DNA of 64,000 nt from a gamma proteobacterium symbiont of Taylorina sp. (lineage in GTDB: Bacteria; Pseudomonadota; Gammaproteobacteria; GRL18): positions 186,001-250,000 of the forward strand of contig JAHXIV010000007.1 in NCBI GenBank assembly GCA_025655455.1. Direction: 5' to 3'. A model generated the notes under the pieces. That model was not told the origin of the DNA. It worked only from the letters and a program-made list of their open reading frames with translations, and did not search any database. Position numbers and translations under genes: made by a program. This document shows, in pieces, positions 1 through 9,769 of this stretch (positions within the stretch are counted from its first letter, which is position 1; every line of letters starts with the position of its first letter).

Positions 1-1
1 T

Positions 2-649
2 CACTATACACCCGATGAGCTGGCTGAACTGGGAGCCATTCTGGAGCAATATCCCAAAGTGATTGTTGCTACTGATGATATTTATGAACACATGTTATGG
101 GAAGGAACACCTTTTAAAAATATCCTGAATATGTGTCCTGCCCTGTATGAACGTGGTTTTGTACTTAATGGGGTGTCCAAGGCTTACTCAATGACGGGAT
201 GGCGTATTGGCTATGTTGCCGGATCTGAATTACTGATACAAAAAATGAAAACCATACAGTCACAAAGTACCTCTAATCCTTCATCTATCTCTCAATATGC
301 CGCCCTTGCTGCCATTGAGGGAGATCAGTCCTTTGTTGAGAAAGTGGTTACAACGCTCAAGGATCGACATGACTTTATCTATAGTGCTCTGCTGGAAATA
401 GAAGGTGTTAAGTGTTTGCCTTGCCAGGGTACTTTCTATATTTTACCCAATGTAGAACAAGTGATGGCGCGTTTGGGGATTAGTAATGATGTTAAATTCA
501 GTGAATTTCTGCTTGAAAAAGCACAGATAGCAGTAGTCCCTGGTTCTGCTTTTGGTGCGCCTGGTTATATACGACTTTCTTTTGCAACCAGTATGAAAAA
601 TCTTCAGGAAGCCATGAAACGATTGCATGAAGTGCTTGATCCTGATTGA
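2..649 (+). CDS. Class I PLP aminotransferase, C-terminal part
   Basis: The frame is open from base 2, so the N-terminus lies before the window. The visible 215 residues match fold-type I aminotransferases of the aspartate aminotransferase group. The PLP-lysine region reads NGVSKAYSMTGWRIGY, with the Schiff-base lysine in the SK pair and the family arginine in GWRIGY. A TDDIYEHM segment upstream supplies the cofactor-contacting Asp and Tyr. It should transfer an amino group between an amino acid (aspartate or similar) and a 2-oxo acid in the cytoplasm. The substrate cannot be told from this part. It ends just before an intergenic stretch of about 760 bases that leads to the arsenite oxidase genes, so it is probably the last gene of an unrelated unit. 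Confidence 0.9.
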   Translation, partial: HYTPDELAELGAILEQYPKVIVATDDIYEHMLWEGTPFKNILNMCPALYERGFVLNGVSKAYSMTGWRIGYVAGSELLIQKMKTIQSQSTSNPSSISQYAALAAIEGDQSFVEKVVTTLKDRHDFIYSALLEIEGVKCLPCQGTFYILPNVEQVMARLGISNDVKFSEFLLEKAQIAVVPGSAFGAPGYIRLSFATSMKNLQEAMKRLHEVLDPD

Positions 650-1409
650 TGAGATCAAATATTTTAAGGCATTTAAGGACTGCCACAAAATAAAATTGCA
701 TTTATAAGCTTTCAGTTGCCATTCTATCAAAGCTTCCGCTGTCTTATTTGCAATTTGGACATGTTTGCCAAGCGACAGCGGCACACAATATTTGCTGAAG
801 GCTCTATGTCATTTTGTTTTTGCTTTTTGTTCTGGGATAGCACAGGAACAAGCAAAGTATAAGGTGAGCAAACAGCATCACTATAGTGCGTATTTTTAAC
901 CATTAATGTTAAAAGTTAATATCAATAATTAATCAATATTAATCTGCATTGATATGTTTCGTTTGCTGTATATATTAATGTTCAGATATAGACAATTATT
1001 TTTGTTATTATTATGCGTATATTTATCGTAACACTACTTATTTTTCTACTCATGACTTATTTCTACAAGGAAAATTCTTACCTTGTAAAGAGATAGAGTA
1101 TTCCTGGCTGTTCTTCATGTAATAAGCTTAATTAACAGACACATAGATAATTTCTATTAATGATCTATGCAGCTCATGACATAACTAAGCCAAGGTATTA
1201 ATATCTGCCATATTCCAACATTAAAATATATATTCTTAATCTATGTTTATTCATAACAATTGGCAGATGTAGAATATAATTTAATCTATGTTAAATAATA
1301 TATGATTTGCCTCAAGTAACATTGCCGCCTCAAGAAACACGAATAAAAATCAATAATAATAATAAATCAATAACAATAAATTTAATTAAACCAAGGGGGT
1401 TTATAAACC
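650..1409. other. Long AT-rich intergenic region before aioB
   Basis: No convincing gene is seen in these 760 bases. They hold one palindromic repeat copy (721-804). The rest is very AT-rich and probably carries the aio promoter. Visible structure: TTAATCTATGTT occurs twice (1236-1247 and 1281-1292, 45 bases apart), and ATCTGCCA at 1203-1210 is mirrored by TGGCAGAT at 1261-1268. These may be regulator sites. I found no good sigma-54 -24/-12 pair, although aio promoters in other bacteria are often sigma-54 dependent. Confidence 0.5.
721..804 (-). repeat. Palindromic intergenic repeat, copy A
   Basis: Read on the minus strand it starts GAGCCTTCAGC, contains GCCGCTGTCGCTTGGCAAAC and ends near TTTGATAGAAT. 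The arms CCGCTGTC and GACAGCGG can pair. It shares its start, core and end with copies at 1941, 17976, 21613, 29969 and 46109. It is the only copy in this set not placed against a neighbouring gene. Confidence 0.7.
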
Positions 1410-1928
1410 ATGTCAAAAATAAGTCGACGGAATTTTTTAAAAAGTTCTGGTGCAGTCGCAGCTATCCCGTTAATGGGTTCCGCAGGCAATGCTCTGGCAA
1501 AAGAGAATAGCCAGCTGCCGGATACTGGAATTATGCTGGATTACCCGGAAACAACGGTGAGCAATCTGAGTAAGCTGCCTGTTAATAAAGCTATTAATTT
1601 CCACTTCCCCGATAACAGTTCACCTTGTGCCGTGATTCGTATGGGTCATGCAGTGTCCGGTGGTGTTGGGCCTGACAAGGATATTGTTGCCTACAGCATT
1701 CAATGCAACCATATGGGTTGTCCTCTCAACTATGATACAACTACGCGCACGTTTAAATGCTCATGCCATTTCAGCACGTTTGACAGCGAAAAAACCGGTC
1801 AAATGGTAACCGGTCAAGCGACTGAAGATCTGCCCCGCATCCTGTTGTCTTACGACAAGGCATCAGGTGATATTAAAGCGGTGGGTGTTGATGGTTTGAT
1901 CTTTGGTCGCCAGGCAAATGTAGTGTAA
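1410..1928 (+). CDS. aioB: Arsenite oxidase small (Rieske) subunit
   Basis: 172 residues. A twin-arginine signal (SRRNFLK at residues 5-11, then a hydrophobic stretch to about residue 30) sends the folded protein to the periplasm. The Rieske [2Fe-2S] ligands are C99 and H101 (CNHMGC) and C117 and H120 (CSCH). C104 and C119 could form the disulfide that some AioB proteins have and others lack. AioB takes electrons from the molybdenum subunit and passes them to a cytochrome or azurin. The start is supported by an AGGGGG site about 12 bases upstream. The aioA gene follows 120 bases later with a palindromic repeat in the gap. Length and motifs fit the family well. Confidence 0.95.
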   Translation: MSKISRRNFLKSSGAVAAIPLMGSAGNALAKENSQLPDTGIMLDYPETTVSNLSKLPVNKAINFHFPDNSSPCAVIRMGHAVSGGVGPDKDIVAYSIQCNHMGCPLNYDTTTRTFKCSCHFSTFDSEKTGQMVTGQATEDLPRILLSYDKASGDIKAVGVDGLIFGRQANVV

Positions 1929-1940
1929 CGATACTGTTAA

Positions 1941-2031
1941 GAGCCTTCAGTAAATGAAATTTATCACTGTCGCTTTGCTAATATTTTTTATAGCAAAGAA
2001 AGACATTGAAAAAATTCATGTTAGATAAGAG
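1941..2031 (+). repeat. Palindromic repeat, copy B, between aioB and aioA
   Basis: It starts GAGCCTTCAGTAAATGAAAT 12 bases after the aioB stop and ends TTCATGTTAGATAAGAG just before the aioA ribosome binding site. The left arm (ATCACTGTCGCTTTGCTA) and right arm (TAGCAAAGAAAGACATTG) can fold into a long imperfect hairpin in the aioBA transcript. The last motif, ATAAGAGG, is duplicated directly downstream, and the second unit is the likely Shine-Dalgarno of aioA. Confidence 0.75.
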
Positions 2032-2048
2032 GATAAGAGGAAAAAATA

Positions 2049-4520
2049 ATGACTCAGAAAATTAAAGACCGCATCGGGTTACCCCCTGTGAATGCGCAAA
2101 AGACCAACATGACCTGTCACTTCTGTATTGTCGGATGTGGCTATCATACCTATAAATGGCCAGTTGATAAGGAAGGTGGGCGTAAAGCCAATCAGAATGC
2201 ATTGGGTATAGATTTTAGCAAGCAGGTCGGATCGCTGCAATTGTCTATGACACCTGCCATGACCAATACTGTTAAAGATAAAGATGGTCAGGCCTATAAC
2301 ATCATGATGGTTCCTGACAAGGAATGTGTGGTCAATAGCGGCATCTACTCAACCCGTGGTGGAGCCATGGGAAGTCTAATGTACAATGATACAGGGGCAT
2401 CAAAAGAACGCCTCAAGTATCCGCGTTTTTTCACCGGCGATGACTGGGTGGATTGGGACTGGAAACAGGCAATGGCTGTCTATGCTGGAGTGACCAAGCG
2501 TATTCTGGACAAAGACGGTGCTGATCAAATCATGTTTAATGCATTTGACCACGGTGGTGCCGGCGGAGGGTTTGAAAATACCTGGGGTTCAGGTAAATAT
2601 ATGTTCTCTGCCCTTAAAACCAAAATGGTAAGGATTCATAATCGGCCTGCCTATAATTCAGAATGCCATGCCACCCGTGATATGGGCATTGGCGAGTTAA
2701 ACAATAGCTATGAAGACAGTGAAGTTGCAGACACGATCATGTTTATTGGTATGAACTGCTACGAAACCCAGACCAATTATTTCCTTAATCATGCCTTGCT
2801 TAATTTGCAGGGAAATACCAAAGGAAAAAGAAAGCAGTGGTTTCCTAAAGAAAGTATTGAAGACAGTCGTTTCATTTTTGTTGATCCACGTCGTACCAAC
2901 ACACAGGCAATCTGCGAACAAACCGCCAAAGACAGGGTGCTGCATCTGCAAATTGAACCGGGTACGGATACTGCCTTGTTTAATGGTTTGCTCAGCTATG
3001 TAGTCGAGCAAGGCTGGCATAACAAAAAATTTATTGCGCAACATACCAGCGGTTTTGATGATGCATTAAAAGCCAACAAAATGTCTTTGGCAGACTGTAG
3101 TAAAGTCACCGGAGTTTCTCAAGCTGACCTGAAAAAGGCAGCCGAATGGGCCTACAAGCCCAAGGCTTCAGGTCATGCCCCGCGTACGGCACACATGTAT
3201 GAAAAAGGCATTATCTGGGGTAATGATAATTACAAAATCCAGTCCGCACTGGTTGATCTGGTGCTGGCAACGCAAAATGTGGGTCGGCGTGGTACGGGTG
3301 TTTGTCGTCTCGGTGGACATCAGGAAGGCTATGCACGTCCACCTTACCCCGGTCCTCGTCCTGCTCCCTATATTGACCAGGAAATCATCAATGGCAATGG
3401 AAAAATGTTGACGGTTTGGGCTTGTAATTCTGTTCGAAGCACCCTGAATGCACAACGTTATCAGGCAAAGATTATTCAGCGCAGTAATATCGTGCGCGAG
3501 GCATTGATTCAGGCTGGTGGTGGCTTGAGTACCGAACAATTAGTCGATGTGATTTATGATGCAGTGAGTAATAAAGGCGGCCTGTTTGTCACGACAATTG
3601 ATCTTTATCCAACCACCTTTGCCAAGCTGGGTCATATGACGTTACCGGCTGCACATCCGGGGGAAATGAATCTGACTTCCATGAACGGTGAGCGCCGCAT
3701 GAGGCTGTCTGAAAAGTTTATGGATGCCCCTGGGATAGCTAAAGCTGATTGTCTGATTGCAGCTGACATGGCAAATACCTTGAAAGGCATGTACAAGGCT
3801 GAAGGCAATGCAGAGATGGCAAAACGCTTCGAAGGCTTTGACTGGGGTACAGAAGAAGATGCCTTTAATGATGGTTTCAGAAAACCGGATGGTATTGACA
3901 GTCAGGGTGGTGGAACAGGAACTCTGGTCACTTATGAGCGCCTCCGGGCAATGGGCAATAACGGTGTCCAGTTACCCGTTAAAGAGTTCAAGAATGGCAA
4001 GCTGATCGGTACAGAAATGAACTATATGGATTACAAGTTTGGAACTAAAGATGGCAAGGCGCACTTCCTTCCAGCTCCTTGGACAGGCTTGCCTGAACCG
4101 GTTGAAAAACTACGGGGTAAACACAAGTTCTGGATTAATAATGGACGTGCTAATCATATCTGGCAAACAGGATTTCATGATAAGTATCATGCATTTAGAT
4201 CTGAGCGTTACCCAATGGCTCCCATCGAAATGAATCCGGCTGATGCCAAAGAACTGGGTATTGAATCGGGTGATGTCGTTGAGGTGTATAACGGCTATGG
4301 TTCAACTTCTGCTATGGCCTATCTTGAACCGGACATGAAACCAGGACATACCTTTATGGTGTTTGCTTATTTTAAAGGTAATGTCGGAGAGGTGGTTACA
4401 GACTGGACCGATCAGAATGTGCTGCCTTATTACAAAGGCACATGGGCAGACATCCGTAAAGTTTCATCAATGGCTGACTATAAAGAGACCGTCTCGTTTA
4501 AAAGCCGTCGCTACGCATAG
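2049..4520 (+). CDS. aioA: Arsenite oxidase large (molybdopterin) subunit
   Basis: 823 residues, full length for AioA. The N-terminal motif [17 protein letters not shown] carries the three cysteines C23, C26 and C30 that bind the [3Fe-4S] cluster, and is typical of this subfamily of DMSO-reductase-type enzymes. Long conserved blocks ([52 protein letters not shown]) match known AioA proteins. It oxidises arsenite to arsenate on a bis-MGD molybdenum cofactor in the periplasm. There is no signal peptide of its own, so it should be co-exported with the TAT-targeted AioB. The start is preceded by AGAGG. No aioX, aioS or aioR regulator, azurin or molybdenum cofactor gene lies nearby. The closest cytochrome gene is at 17963. 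Confidence 0.97.
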   Translation: MTQKIKDRIGLPPVNAQKTNMTCHFCIVGCGYHTYKWPVDKEGGRKANQNALGIDFSKQVGSLQLSMTPAMTNTVKDKDGQAYNIMMVPDKECVVNSGIYSTRGGAMGSLMYNDTGASKERLKYPRFFTGDDWVDWDWKQAMAVYAGVTKRILDKDGADQIMFNAFDHGGAGGGFENTWGSGKYMFSALKTKMVRIHNRPAYNSECHATRDMGIGELNNSYEDSEVADTIMFIGMNCYETQTNYFLNHALLNLQGNTKGKRKQWFPKESIEDSRFIFVDPRRTNTQAICEQTAKDRVLHLQIEPGTDTALFNGLLSYVVEQGWHNKKFIAQHTSGFDDALKANKMSLADCSKVTGVSQADLKKAAEWAYKPKASGHAPRTAHMYEKGIIWGNDNYKIQSALVDLVLATQNVGRRGTGVCRLGGHQEGYARPPYPGPRPAPYIDQEIINGNGKMLTVWACNSVRSTLNAQRYQAKIIQRSNIVREALIQAGGGLSTEQLVDVIYDAVSNKGGLFVTTIDLYPTTFAKLGHMTLPAAHPGEMNLTSMNGERRMRLSEKFMDAPGIAKADCLIAADMANTLKGMYKAEGNAEMAKRFEGFDWGTEEDAFNDGFRKPDGIDSQGGGTGTLVTYERLRAMGNNGVQLPVKEFKNGKLIGTEMNYMDYKFGTKDGKAHFLPAPWTGLPEPVEKLRGKHKFWINNGRANHIWQTGFHDKYHAFRSERYPMAPIEMNPADAKELGIESGDVVEVYNGYGSTSAMAYLEPDMKPGHTFMVFAYFKGNVGEVVTDWTDQNVLPYYKGTWADIRKVSSMADYKETVSFKSRRYA

Positions 4521-4641
4521 CATTTTCTTGGCAAATATTTGGCGCATGGATATTGTTGTCTGTGTGCTAAATATTGCAACGTTATAAGTGGCAGAAAAAA
4601 TATAAAACTCAAACACCTCAGTACATATTGAAGGAAATAAT

Positions 4642-5589
4642 ATGAAATATAAAAATTTCATCCGTGGAATATCACTAACGCTGATCAGTTTAATGCTGCT
4701 TCCATTACCGACAACAGCATCGACAACAACACTCGATCTGCCCGGTCCTCTAGTGGAAACTGAATGGCTGGAATCTAATTTACCAAATGTGGTTTTACTC
4801 GATGTGCGTAAAAAAGTTAACAAAGATAGCAAAAGAATATCTGGAGCAATCATCGTTCCATGGAAAAAAGTACGAGCCAAAAAGAAAGAAAATGGTGTTG
4901 ATTTAATTAAAATGCTTCCAGAGAAACATGCCTTTGAAGACTTGATGCAAAGTGTGGGGGTAAACAATGACAGCGTGATTGTAGTCACTAGCGAATCAAC
5001 AAATGCAGATAATACATTTTTTGGAACCCGCCTGTACTGGCAATTAAAGTATTTTGGACACGATAATGTTTCCCTTTTGAATGGCGGCAATGCGAAATGG
5101 TTTAAAGAAAAAAGAACATCATCAAGTAAAAATACCCGCCATGACAAAGGGGTATTTAAGGTAAGTAAAGTGAACAAGGATATTCTTGCGACAACAAAAG
5201 ACGTTGAAAAAGCAGTAAACGACAAGAATACAACATTGATAGATACACGTTCGGAAGATATGTATCTGGGTCTGTTCTACAAAAAGACATACGTGTATGG
5301 ATCGGGTCATATCCCTGGCGCCAAATCTGCAGATGGTGATATTTTTTTAAAATATGGAAAAGTTAAAACATTTCATGCCCCGGAAAAAATTAAAACAGCA
5401 TTAATGGCCAAAGGAATTGATCCTGAATCCAAATCCATTGTTTATTGCAATAGTGGGCATTTGGGTAGTGGTGTATGGTTCATAGAACATGAGATTTTGG
5501 GGAATATGAATGCCTCATTGTACGATGGTTCGATGCATGCGTGGACAAAGGATAGTGATCGCCCGGTTATTAGTATGAAAATGGAATAA
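4642..5589 (+). CDS. Secreted two-domain rhodanese-like sulfurtransferase
   Basis: 315 residues with a Sec signal peptide (hydrophobic core about residues 8-22, cleavage probably near ASTTT). Two rhodanese domains follow. The first (about 36-160) has DVRKK but no cysteine in its active loop. The second (about 185-310) has IDTRSEDMY, HIPGAKSA and the loop CNSGHLGSG with the catalytic Cys at residue 269. It should move sulfane sulfur in the periplasm, for example from thiosulfate to a thiol acceptor. It begins 121 bases after aioA on the same strand (AAGGA site at about 4630), so it may belong to the aio unit. A role in thioarsenic or sulfur chemistry is my inference. The family is secure; the substrate is not. 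Confidence 0.85.
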   Translation: MKYKNFIRGISLTLISLMLLPLPTTASTTTLDLPGPLVETEWLESNLPNVVLLDVRKKVNKDSKRISGAIIVPWKKVRAKKKENGVDLIKMLPEKHAFEDLMQSVGVNNDSVIVVTSESTNADNTFFGTRLYWQLKYFGHDNVSLLNGGNAKWFKEKRTSSSKNTRHDKGVFKVSKVNKDILATTKDVEKAVNDKNTTLIDTRSEDMYLGLFYKKTYVYGSGHIPGAKSADGDIFLKYGKVKTFHAPEKIKTALMAKGIDPESKSIVYCNSGHLGSGVWFIEHEILGNMNASLYDGSMHAWTKDSDRPVISMKME

Positions 5590-5923
5590 TAAACAAGATT
5601 AAAATGCCCAGTGGAATTTATTTGATTACAAAGAAATAAAATGAAACTAAAAGCAAAACCTTTTATGCAGATACTTCATTATTAAGCAATTAAAAGCAAT
5701 AATTGATGCCAAACAAGATTTTTACTGATCGATGCTCATCCAAGGAGGGAATTTGCGCCGGGTGGAAAGATGCGGGCTATCCATTTAAAACTATTAAATG
5801 ATATTGTGATATTTATGAAACAGGCCTTTGTTAAATAGTATCCAGGCTAATACCCCGTCTACTCTTGTTAAGGACTAGTAACGGGGTTGCTGTTTCACAA
5901 ATAAATATCAGTCTTATTATTAT
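5590..5923. other. Intergenic region between convergent genes
   Basis: No gene is certain here. A short frame at 5706-5801 (31 codons, with CSSKEGICAGWKDAGYPF) has no ribosome binding site. An overlapping frame reads LIDAHPRREFAPG, which looks faintly like a rhodanese LIDVR...EF..GH segment. Either may be a decayed fragment. The hairpin at 5852-5887 is listed separately. Confidence 0.35.
5852..5887 (-). terminator. Possible terminator of the flavoprotein gene
   Basis: ACCCCGT (5852-5858) and ACGGGGT (5881-5887) form a 7-bp stem with a long loop, 37 bases downstream of the minus-strand stop codon. No clear U-tract follows, so this is tentative. Confidence 0.3.
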
Positions 5924-7249
5924 TTAGTCACTGCAGCATCCAATCTTGTTTTCTTCAGTTTGTTGTGATGTGGGATCACAACATTCCTCTTCATTATCGT
6001 TATCTAAAGGTGCTGAGCATACGCCTGTTTCAGGCAAGACCAGTTCTACCCGTGCCGCCCCTTCTTTATCGCCGACAATATCAGCAATAATCGAACGTAC
6101 CTGTTCATATCCTGTGATCATCAGAAAGGTGGGAGCACGCCCGTAGGATTTCATGCCTGCTATATAGAATCCTGTCTCCGGCTGAGCCAACTCACGTGCG
6201 CCATGAGGACGTACTGTTCCACAGGAATGTACATTAGGATCAATCATAGGAGCAAGTATGGGTGGACATTCAGTTGCAGGATCCAGTTCAAGGCGTAATT
6301 CAGAAGCAAAGGAGTAATCAGGTCGGAAACCGGTGGAAACGACGAGTTCATCTACCGTCACATATTTATCCTCTTCGATTGCACCGGAACTGATTTTTAA
6401 TCCATCGGTTTGCCGGGCAATATGCGACAGGTAAAAACCGGATTCGATTGTTATTTTTCCAGCTTCAACCAAATGCTTGAATTTAGTGCCAAGTGCGCCT
6501 CTGGCTTCAATCTGGTCATTATCACCACCACCAAAGGAATGCTCGGTATCTTCATCTCTGACCAACCAGGTGATGTCTGTATCCGGGGCATCTTCTTTTA
6601 AAGTAATGAGATCCAGAATAGTCCCTACTGCAGAGTGTCCGCCGCCTAAAACAGCGACCCGCCTATTGGTAAACTGTTCCCGTTTCTTACCCAGTACATC
6701 AGGCATGACATAGCTAATATGATCTGATGCTTCGGACTCTCCGAAGGCAGGAAGTCCGTTTGAGCCTGCTGGATTCGGCGTGAACCAGGTGCCTGAGATA
6801 TCAATCACCGCATCAGCCAGCACAACTTGCTGCTTGCTATCCTGTGTATAACGAATTTCAAACTTTGCCTTTTCCCTGTCCTCTGTCATTAGTTTGTCCA
6901 ATCCAACACGACTGATGGCTGTTACTTTGGCTGACAGTTTGATATACTGCTTAAGTATGGTTTGAGTTCCCAATGGCTCGATGTAGCGTTCAATCAGTTC
7001 CCCGCCAGTAGGAAGCCCATCATCATCGGGTCTATCCCAGCCTGCGTCGTTCAGTAATTTTTCTGCCGCCATATCAACATTAAACTCCCAGGGAGAGAAC
7101 ATTTTTACATGTTGCCATTGACGAATGGCATGGGCTGCTTCTGCCCCCTGTTCAAAGATAATAGGTATTAATCCTCGCTCCAGCGCCTGAGCACCCGCAG
7201 CCAGACCAACGGGGCCAGCGCCTATAATAGCGACAATTTGTGGTTTCAT
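5924..7249 (-). CDS. FAD/NAD(P)-dependent oxidoreductase with Cys-Cys tail, arsenic-associated
   Basis: 441 residues. An FAD-binding Rossmann motif is at the N-terminus (IIGAGPVGLAAG, residues 8-19) and a second dinucleotide-binding motif (VLGGGHSAVG) is near residue 200, as in flavin monooxygenase-like and thioredoxin-reductase-like proteins. The tail carries two cysteine pairs (EECCD and GCCSD), which could bind a soft metal or arsenite. There is no CxxC redox pair of the TrxB kind. It is soluble and cytoplasmic. It faces the aio-rhodanese genes and diverges from the P-type ATPase gene, so a shared promoter region lies at 7250-7488. It resembles flavoproteins (ArsO-like) found in arsenic gene clusters. 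The reaction is unknown to me, and the arsenic link is inferred from context and the cysteine tail. Confidence 0.75.
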   Translation of the reverse strand: MKPQIVAIIGAGPVGLAAGAQALERGLIPIIFEQGAEAAHAIRQWQHVKMFSPWEFNVDMAAEKLLNDAGWDRPDDDGLPTGGELIERYIEPLGTQTILKQYIKLSAKVTAISRVGLDKLMTEDREKAKFEIRYTQDSKQQVVLADAVIDISGTWFTPNPAGSNGLPAFGESEASDHISYVMPDVLGKKREQFTNRRVAVLGGGHSAVGTILDLITLKEDAPDTDITWLVRDEDTEHSFGGGDNDQIEARGALGTKFKHLVEAGKITIESGFYLSHIARQTDGLKISSGAIEEDKYVTVDELVVSTGFRPDYSFASELRLELDPATECPPILAPMIDPNVHSCGTVRPHGARELAQPETGFYIAGMKSYGRAPTFLMITGYEQVRSIIADIVGDKEGAARVELVLPETGVCSAPLDNDNEEECCDPTSQQTEENKIGCCSD

Positions 7250-7402
7250 AGTATTTTTATCTCCTGAGTTGATTAAAGCGTATATTCTATGAGAACCTGA
7301 TCAGGGTAGCAACTCCACCGTTTATTTGTATGTTTTAAAACCAAATATTTCTCAATTTGGGTGTTAATTTCCTTTATATATTATAGTATACTCTATATAC
7401 GG

Positions 7403-7439
7403 ATTAACATATTAAGGCAGTAATAATTAACATATGTTA
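7403..7439. promoter_or_regulatory. Candidate operator in the divergent promoter region
   Basis: ATTAACATAT occurs at 7403-7412 and again at 7426-7435, 23 bases (about two helical turns) apart. The second copy is part of the perfect 12-base palindrome TAACATATGTTA (7428-7439). They lie about 50-85 bases before the P-type ATPase start and could be sites for a regulator of the flavoprotein/ATPase pair. No regulator gene is adjacent. Confidence 0.4.
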
Positions 7440-7488
7440 TATTGTTGCTGATTTCAGCTAGTTTATTATTAGGAAGGATTTAATTACA

Positions 7489-9588
7489 GTGATAGAAGCT
7501 TTATTCTTAATTGGTGGAAACCTTCTTGGTATCAGCCTATATTATAAAAATAAAAAAAAGTCGAAAAAACAACACCTCCATGCCTTGATGGGAAGTGGCC
7601 CCCGACCACTTGCTGTATCAGTGGATGACACTGGCCAAGTTAATACAATTACAGAAATCGATCAAAAAAAGGAAAAAACCAAAGAAGAAATAGCGGCCAT
7701 GCGCGTTTTGAATAGCAATGTTGGTTCTGTCGTCTTGCTGGTTGCTTCCCGGGCTTATCCTATTCTTACCTTGCCCGGTATGGCTCTGGCGGTCTATGGT
7801 TGTATTCCTATATATAAACGCACCTATATCTCAGTAATCAAGGAAAGAAAGCTGAAAAATGACCTGCTAAATGGTTTGGTAGTGACAGGAACCCTGGCAA
7901 CCGGACATTTTCTGGTGACTGCGTTATTTACCTTTGTTTCAAATCTTGGAACCGTTGTTGTGCAAAAAAGCAAAGGCTATTCCGAAGAGATGCTAAAGGG
8001 GGTGTTTGATCAAAAGGTCAGTACAGTATGGTTGTTACGAGATGGTAGCGAAATTGAGACACCAATTGAAGAAGTAAAAATCAACGATGTGGTTATTGTG
8101 CATACCGGGGAGTTGATTCCGCTGGATGGTATTATCGTTAAGGGCGCGGTTACAGTTGATCAGCATGCCTTGACTGGAGAATCCATACCCGTTGAAAAGG
8201 CTGAAGGTGATAAGGTATTAGCTTCTACGGTAGTCATTGCGGGTTATGCCCGAATTGAGGTCACGCAGACTGGCGAAAATACAGTGGTCGCAAAGATAGA
8301 AAATGTATTACAGGGAACTTCCCATTTTAAAACGGGTCTCCAGCTAAAAGGCGAAAGCTGGGCAGATAAGGCTGCTGCTCCTATCCTGGGTCTGGGTGTG
8401 CTGTTGTGGCCTTTTCAAGGTGCGGCTGTAACAACAGCAGTATTTAATATGAGTCCTGGTAATGGCATCCGTTTATCTGCCTCAGCGCAAACACTCACTC
8501 ATATCATTCTGGCTGCCCAGGAAAATATTCTGATCAAAGACGGCAGGGTTCTTGAGCAATTAATGGAAGTGGATACGGTCATCTTTGACAAGACCGGAAC
8601 CCTGACTGAAGACGAGCATGCAGTGAGTCGTATCCTGTGTGCAAATAATGATTATAGTGAAGATGATATTTTATACTTTGCGGCAGCAACCGAACAAAAA
8701 GTGAGTCATCCATTAGCCAGAGCGATTATAGAAAAGGCTGAAGCGTTAGAGCTAACTCTGCCGGATGTTGCGTTATCCGATTCCAGATATGAAGTCGGCA
8801 TGGGGGTTACTGCTACTGTTAATGGTAAAACCACTCAGGTGGGTAGCTTGCCCTTTATGGAGAAGGCAGGCATTCCTATCCCTGATGAAATAAAAGATGA
8901 TGTGCAGGCAACCATCGCCGATGGATTTTCTGTAGTGATGGTGGTTGTTGAAAGTCAGATTGTCGGTGCTATTGAAATTCAGGCACAGTTACGCCCTGAG
9001 GTTAAACAGATTATAAAGAGTCTGCGTGGGCATGGCATTAAACATATGTATATCCTGTCAGGTGACCAGCTGGAACCTACCCGTCAGATGGCCGAGATGC
9101 TGGAGCTGGACGGTTACTTCCATAATGTGTCTCCCGAAGATAAAAGCAATATTATTGAAAGGCTGCAAGGCGAAGGCAAGAAGGTCTGTTTTATTGGTGA
9201 TGGTATTAACGATGTGATTGCCATGAAAAAGGCAAATGCCTCGATTTCATTAAGTGGGGCGAGCACGATTGCTACAGATGTCGCCCAGGTTATTCTGATG
9301 AACGGAACCTTGCATGAGTTGGATGATTTGTTTGAAATTGCACATCGTCTGAAAAGTAAATTGATCATGACCATTACTTCCTATACGACCGTGGTACTGG
9401 TGTCCTTTACCAGTATCATGTTTCTGGGTGCTCCTCCATTTGTTGCACTGGTTGTACAATCTCTTGTTAATAATACCTATGGGATGTCACAGGCATTGCT
9501 GCCCTTAAAGCAACTGAGAGATAAGAAAAAGAAAGAGTATGAAAATGAACGAAAGTTACTTGCTAAAACAACATCTTTAGAACTGTAA
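7489..9588 (+). CDS. P1B-like P-type ATPase without HMA domain or CPx motif
   Basis: 699 residues with a GTG start behind AGGAAGG. All P-type ATPase landmarks are present: TGES (229-232), the phosphorylated Asp in DKTGTLT (D367), SHPLARAI with the P1B-type HP dipeptide (H407) and GDGIND (from G570). Membrane helices lie before TGES, around residues 295-325 and at the C-terminus. No N-terminal heavy-metal-associated domain is present. The metal-site motif, normally CPC, CPH or SPC in the helix before DKTGT, reads NMSPGNG (S322-P323-G324). The transported ion is therefore unclear. It should export a cation or metal across the inner membrane. A paralogue lies at 23022-25028. It diverges from the flavoprotein gene and is followed by aroA. 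Confidence 0.9.
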   Translation: MIEALFLIGGNLLGISLYYKNKKKSKKQHLHALMGSGPRPLAVSVDDTGQVNTITEIDQKKEKTKEEIAAMRVLNSNVGSVVLLVASRAYPILTLPGMALAVYGCIPIYKRTYISVIKERKLKNDLLNGLVVTGTLATGHFLVTALFTFVSNLGTVVVQKSKGYSEEMLKGVFDQKVSTVWLLRDGSEIETPIEEVKINDVVIVHTGELIPLDGIIVKGAVTVDQHALTGESIPVEKAEGDKVLASTVVIAGYARIEVTQTGENTVVAKIENVLQGTSHFKTGLQLKGESWADKAAAPILGLGVLLWPFQGAAVTTAVFNMSPGNGIRLSASAQTLTHIILAAQENILIKDGRVLEQLMEVDTVIFDKTGTLTEDEHAVSRILCANNDYSEDDILYFAAATEQKVSHPLARAIIEKAEALELTLPDVALSDSRYEVGMGVTATVNGKTTQVGSLPFMEKAGIPIPDEIKDDVQATIADGFSVVMVVVESQIVGAIEIQAQLRPEVKQIIKSLRGHGIKHMYILSGDQLEPTRQMAEMLELDGYFHNVSPEDKSNIIERLQGEGKKVCFIGDGINDVIAMKKANASISLSGASTIATDVAQVILMNGTLHELDDLFEIAHRLKSKLIMTITSYTTVVLVSFTSIMFLGAPPFVALVVQSLVNNTYGMSQALLPLKQLRDKKKKEYENERKLLAKTTSLEL

Positions 9589-9616
9589 GGCCACAAGCCA
9601 ATCTCTCCAGATTTTA

Positions 9617-9660
9617 AGGACTTTTAGTCCTGTTTCAACCTATGGGCTTTCAGTCCATAG
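9617..9660 (+). terminator. Two small hairpins after the P-type ATPase gene
   Basis: AGGACT-TTT-AGTCCT (9617-9631) is followed by GTTTC, and CTATGG/CCATAG pair at 9640-9660. They start 29 bases after the stop codon and could end transcription before aroA. The U-tract is poor. Confidence 0.35.
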
Positions 9661-9769
9661 TCATTGAGTTTTGACTTAACTATAATGATAATTTTTTAAT
9701 AATGTATATAATTCGCTTCAATCAAAAAATAATGAAGCCAAACTTTAAAGACCACAGGAGAAATTAAAT

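Noticed and set aside
1200-1410. Sigma-54 promoter for aioB
   Set aside because: TGGCAGATGTAGAAT was tested by eye as a -24/-12 site, but no TGC follows TGGC at the required spacing.
3168-3539. Minus-strand open frame inside aioA
   Set aside because: AioA is continuous and well conserved through this region. The antisense product resembles no family.
4467-5225. Long minus-strand open frame (252 codons) antisense to the rhodanese gene
   Set aside because: The plus-strand protein has clear rhodanese domains, a signal peptide and an RBS. The minus-strand product is rich in Ser, Phe and Leu with no recognisable domain and shows the composition of a shadow frame.
5706-5801. Short 31-codon frame after the rhodanese gene
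   Set aside because: No RBS, and a competing frame over the same bases looks equally like a decayed fragment. Kept only as a note in the intergenic entry.
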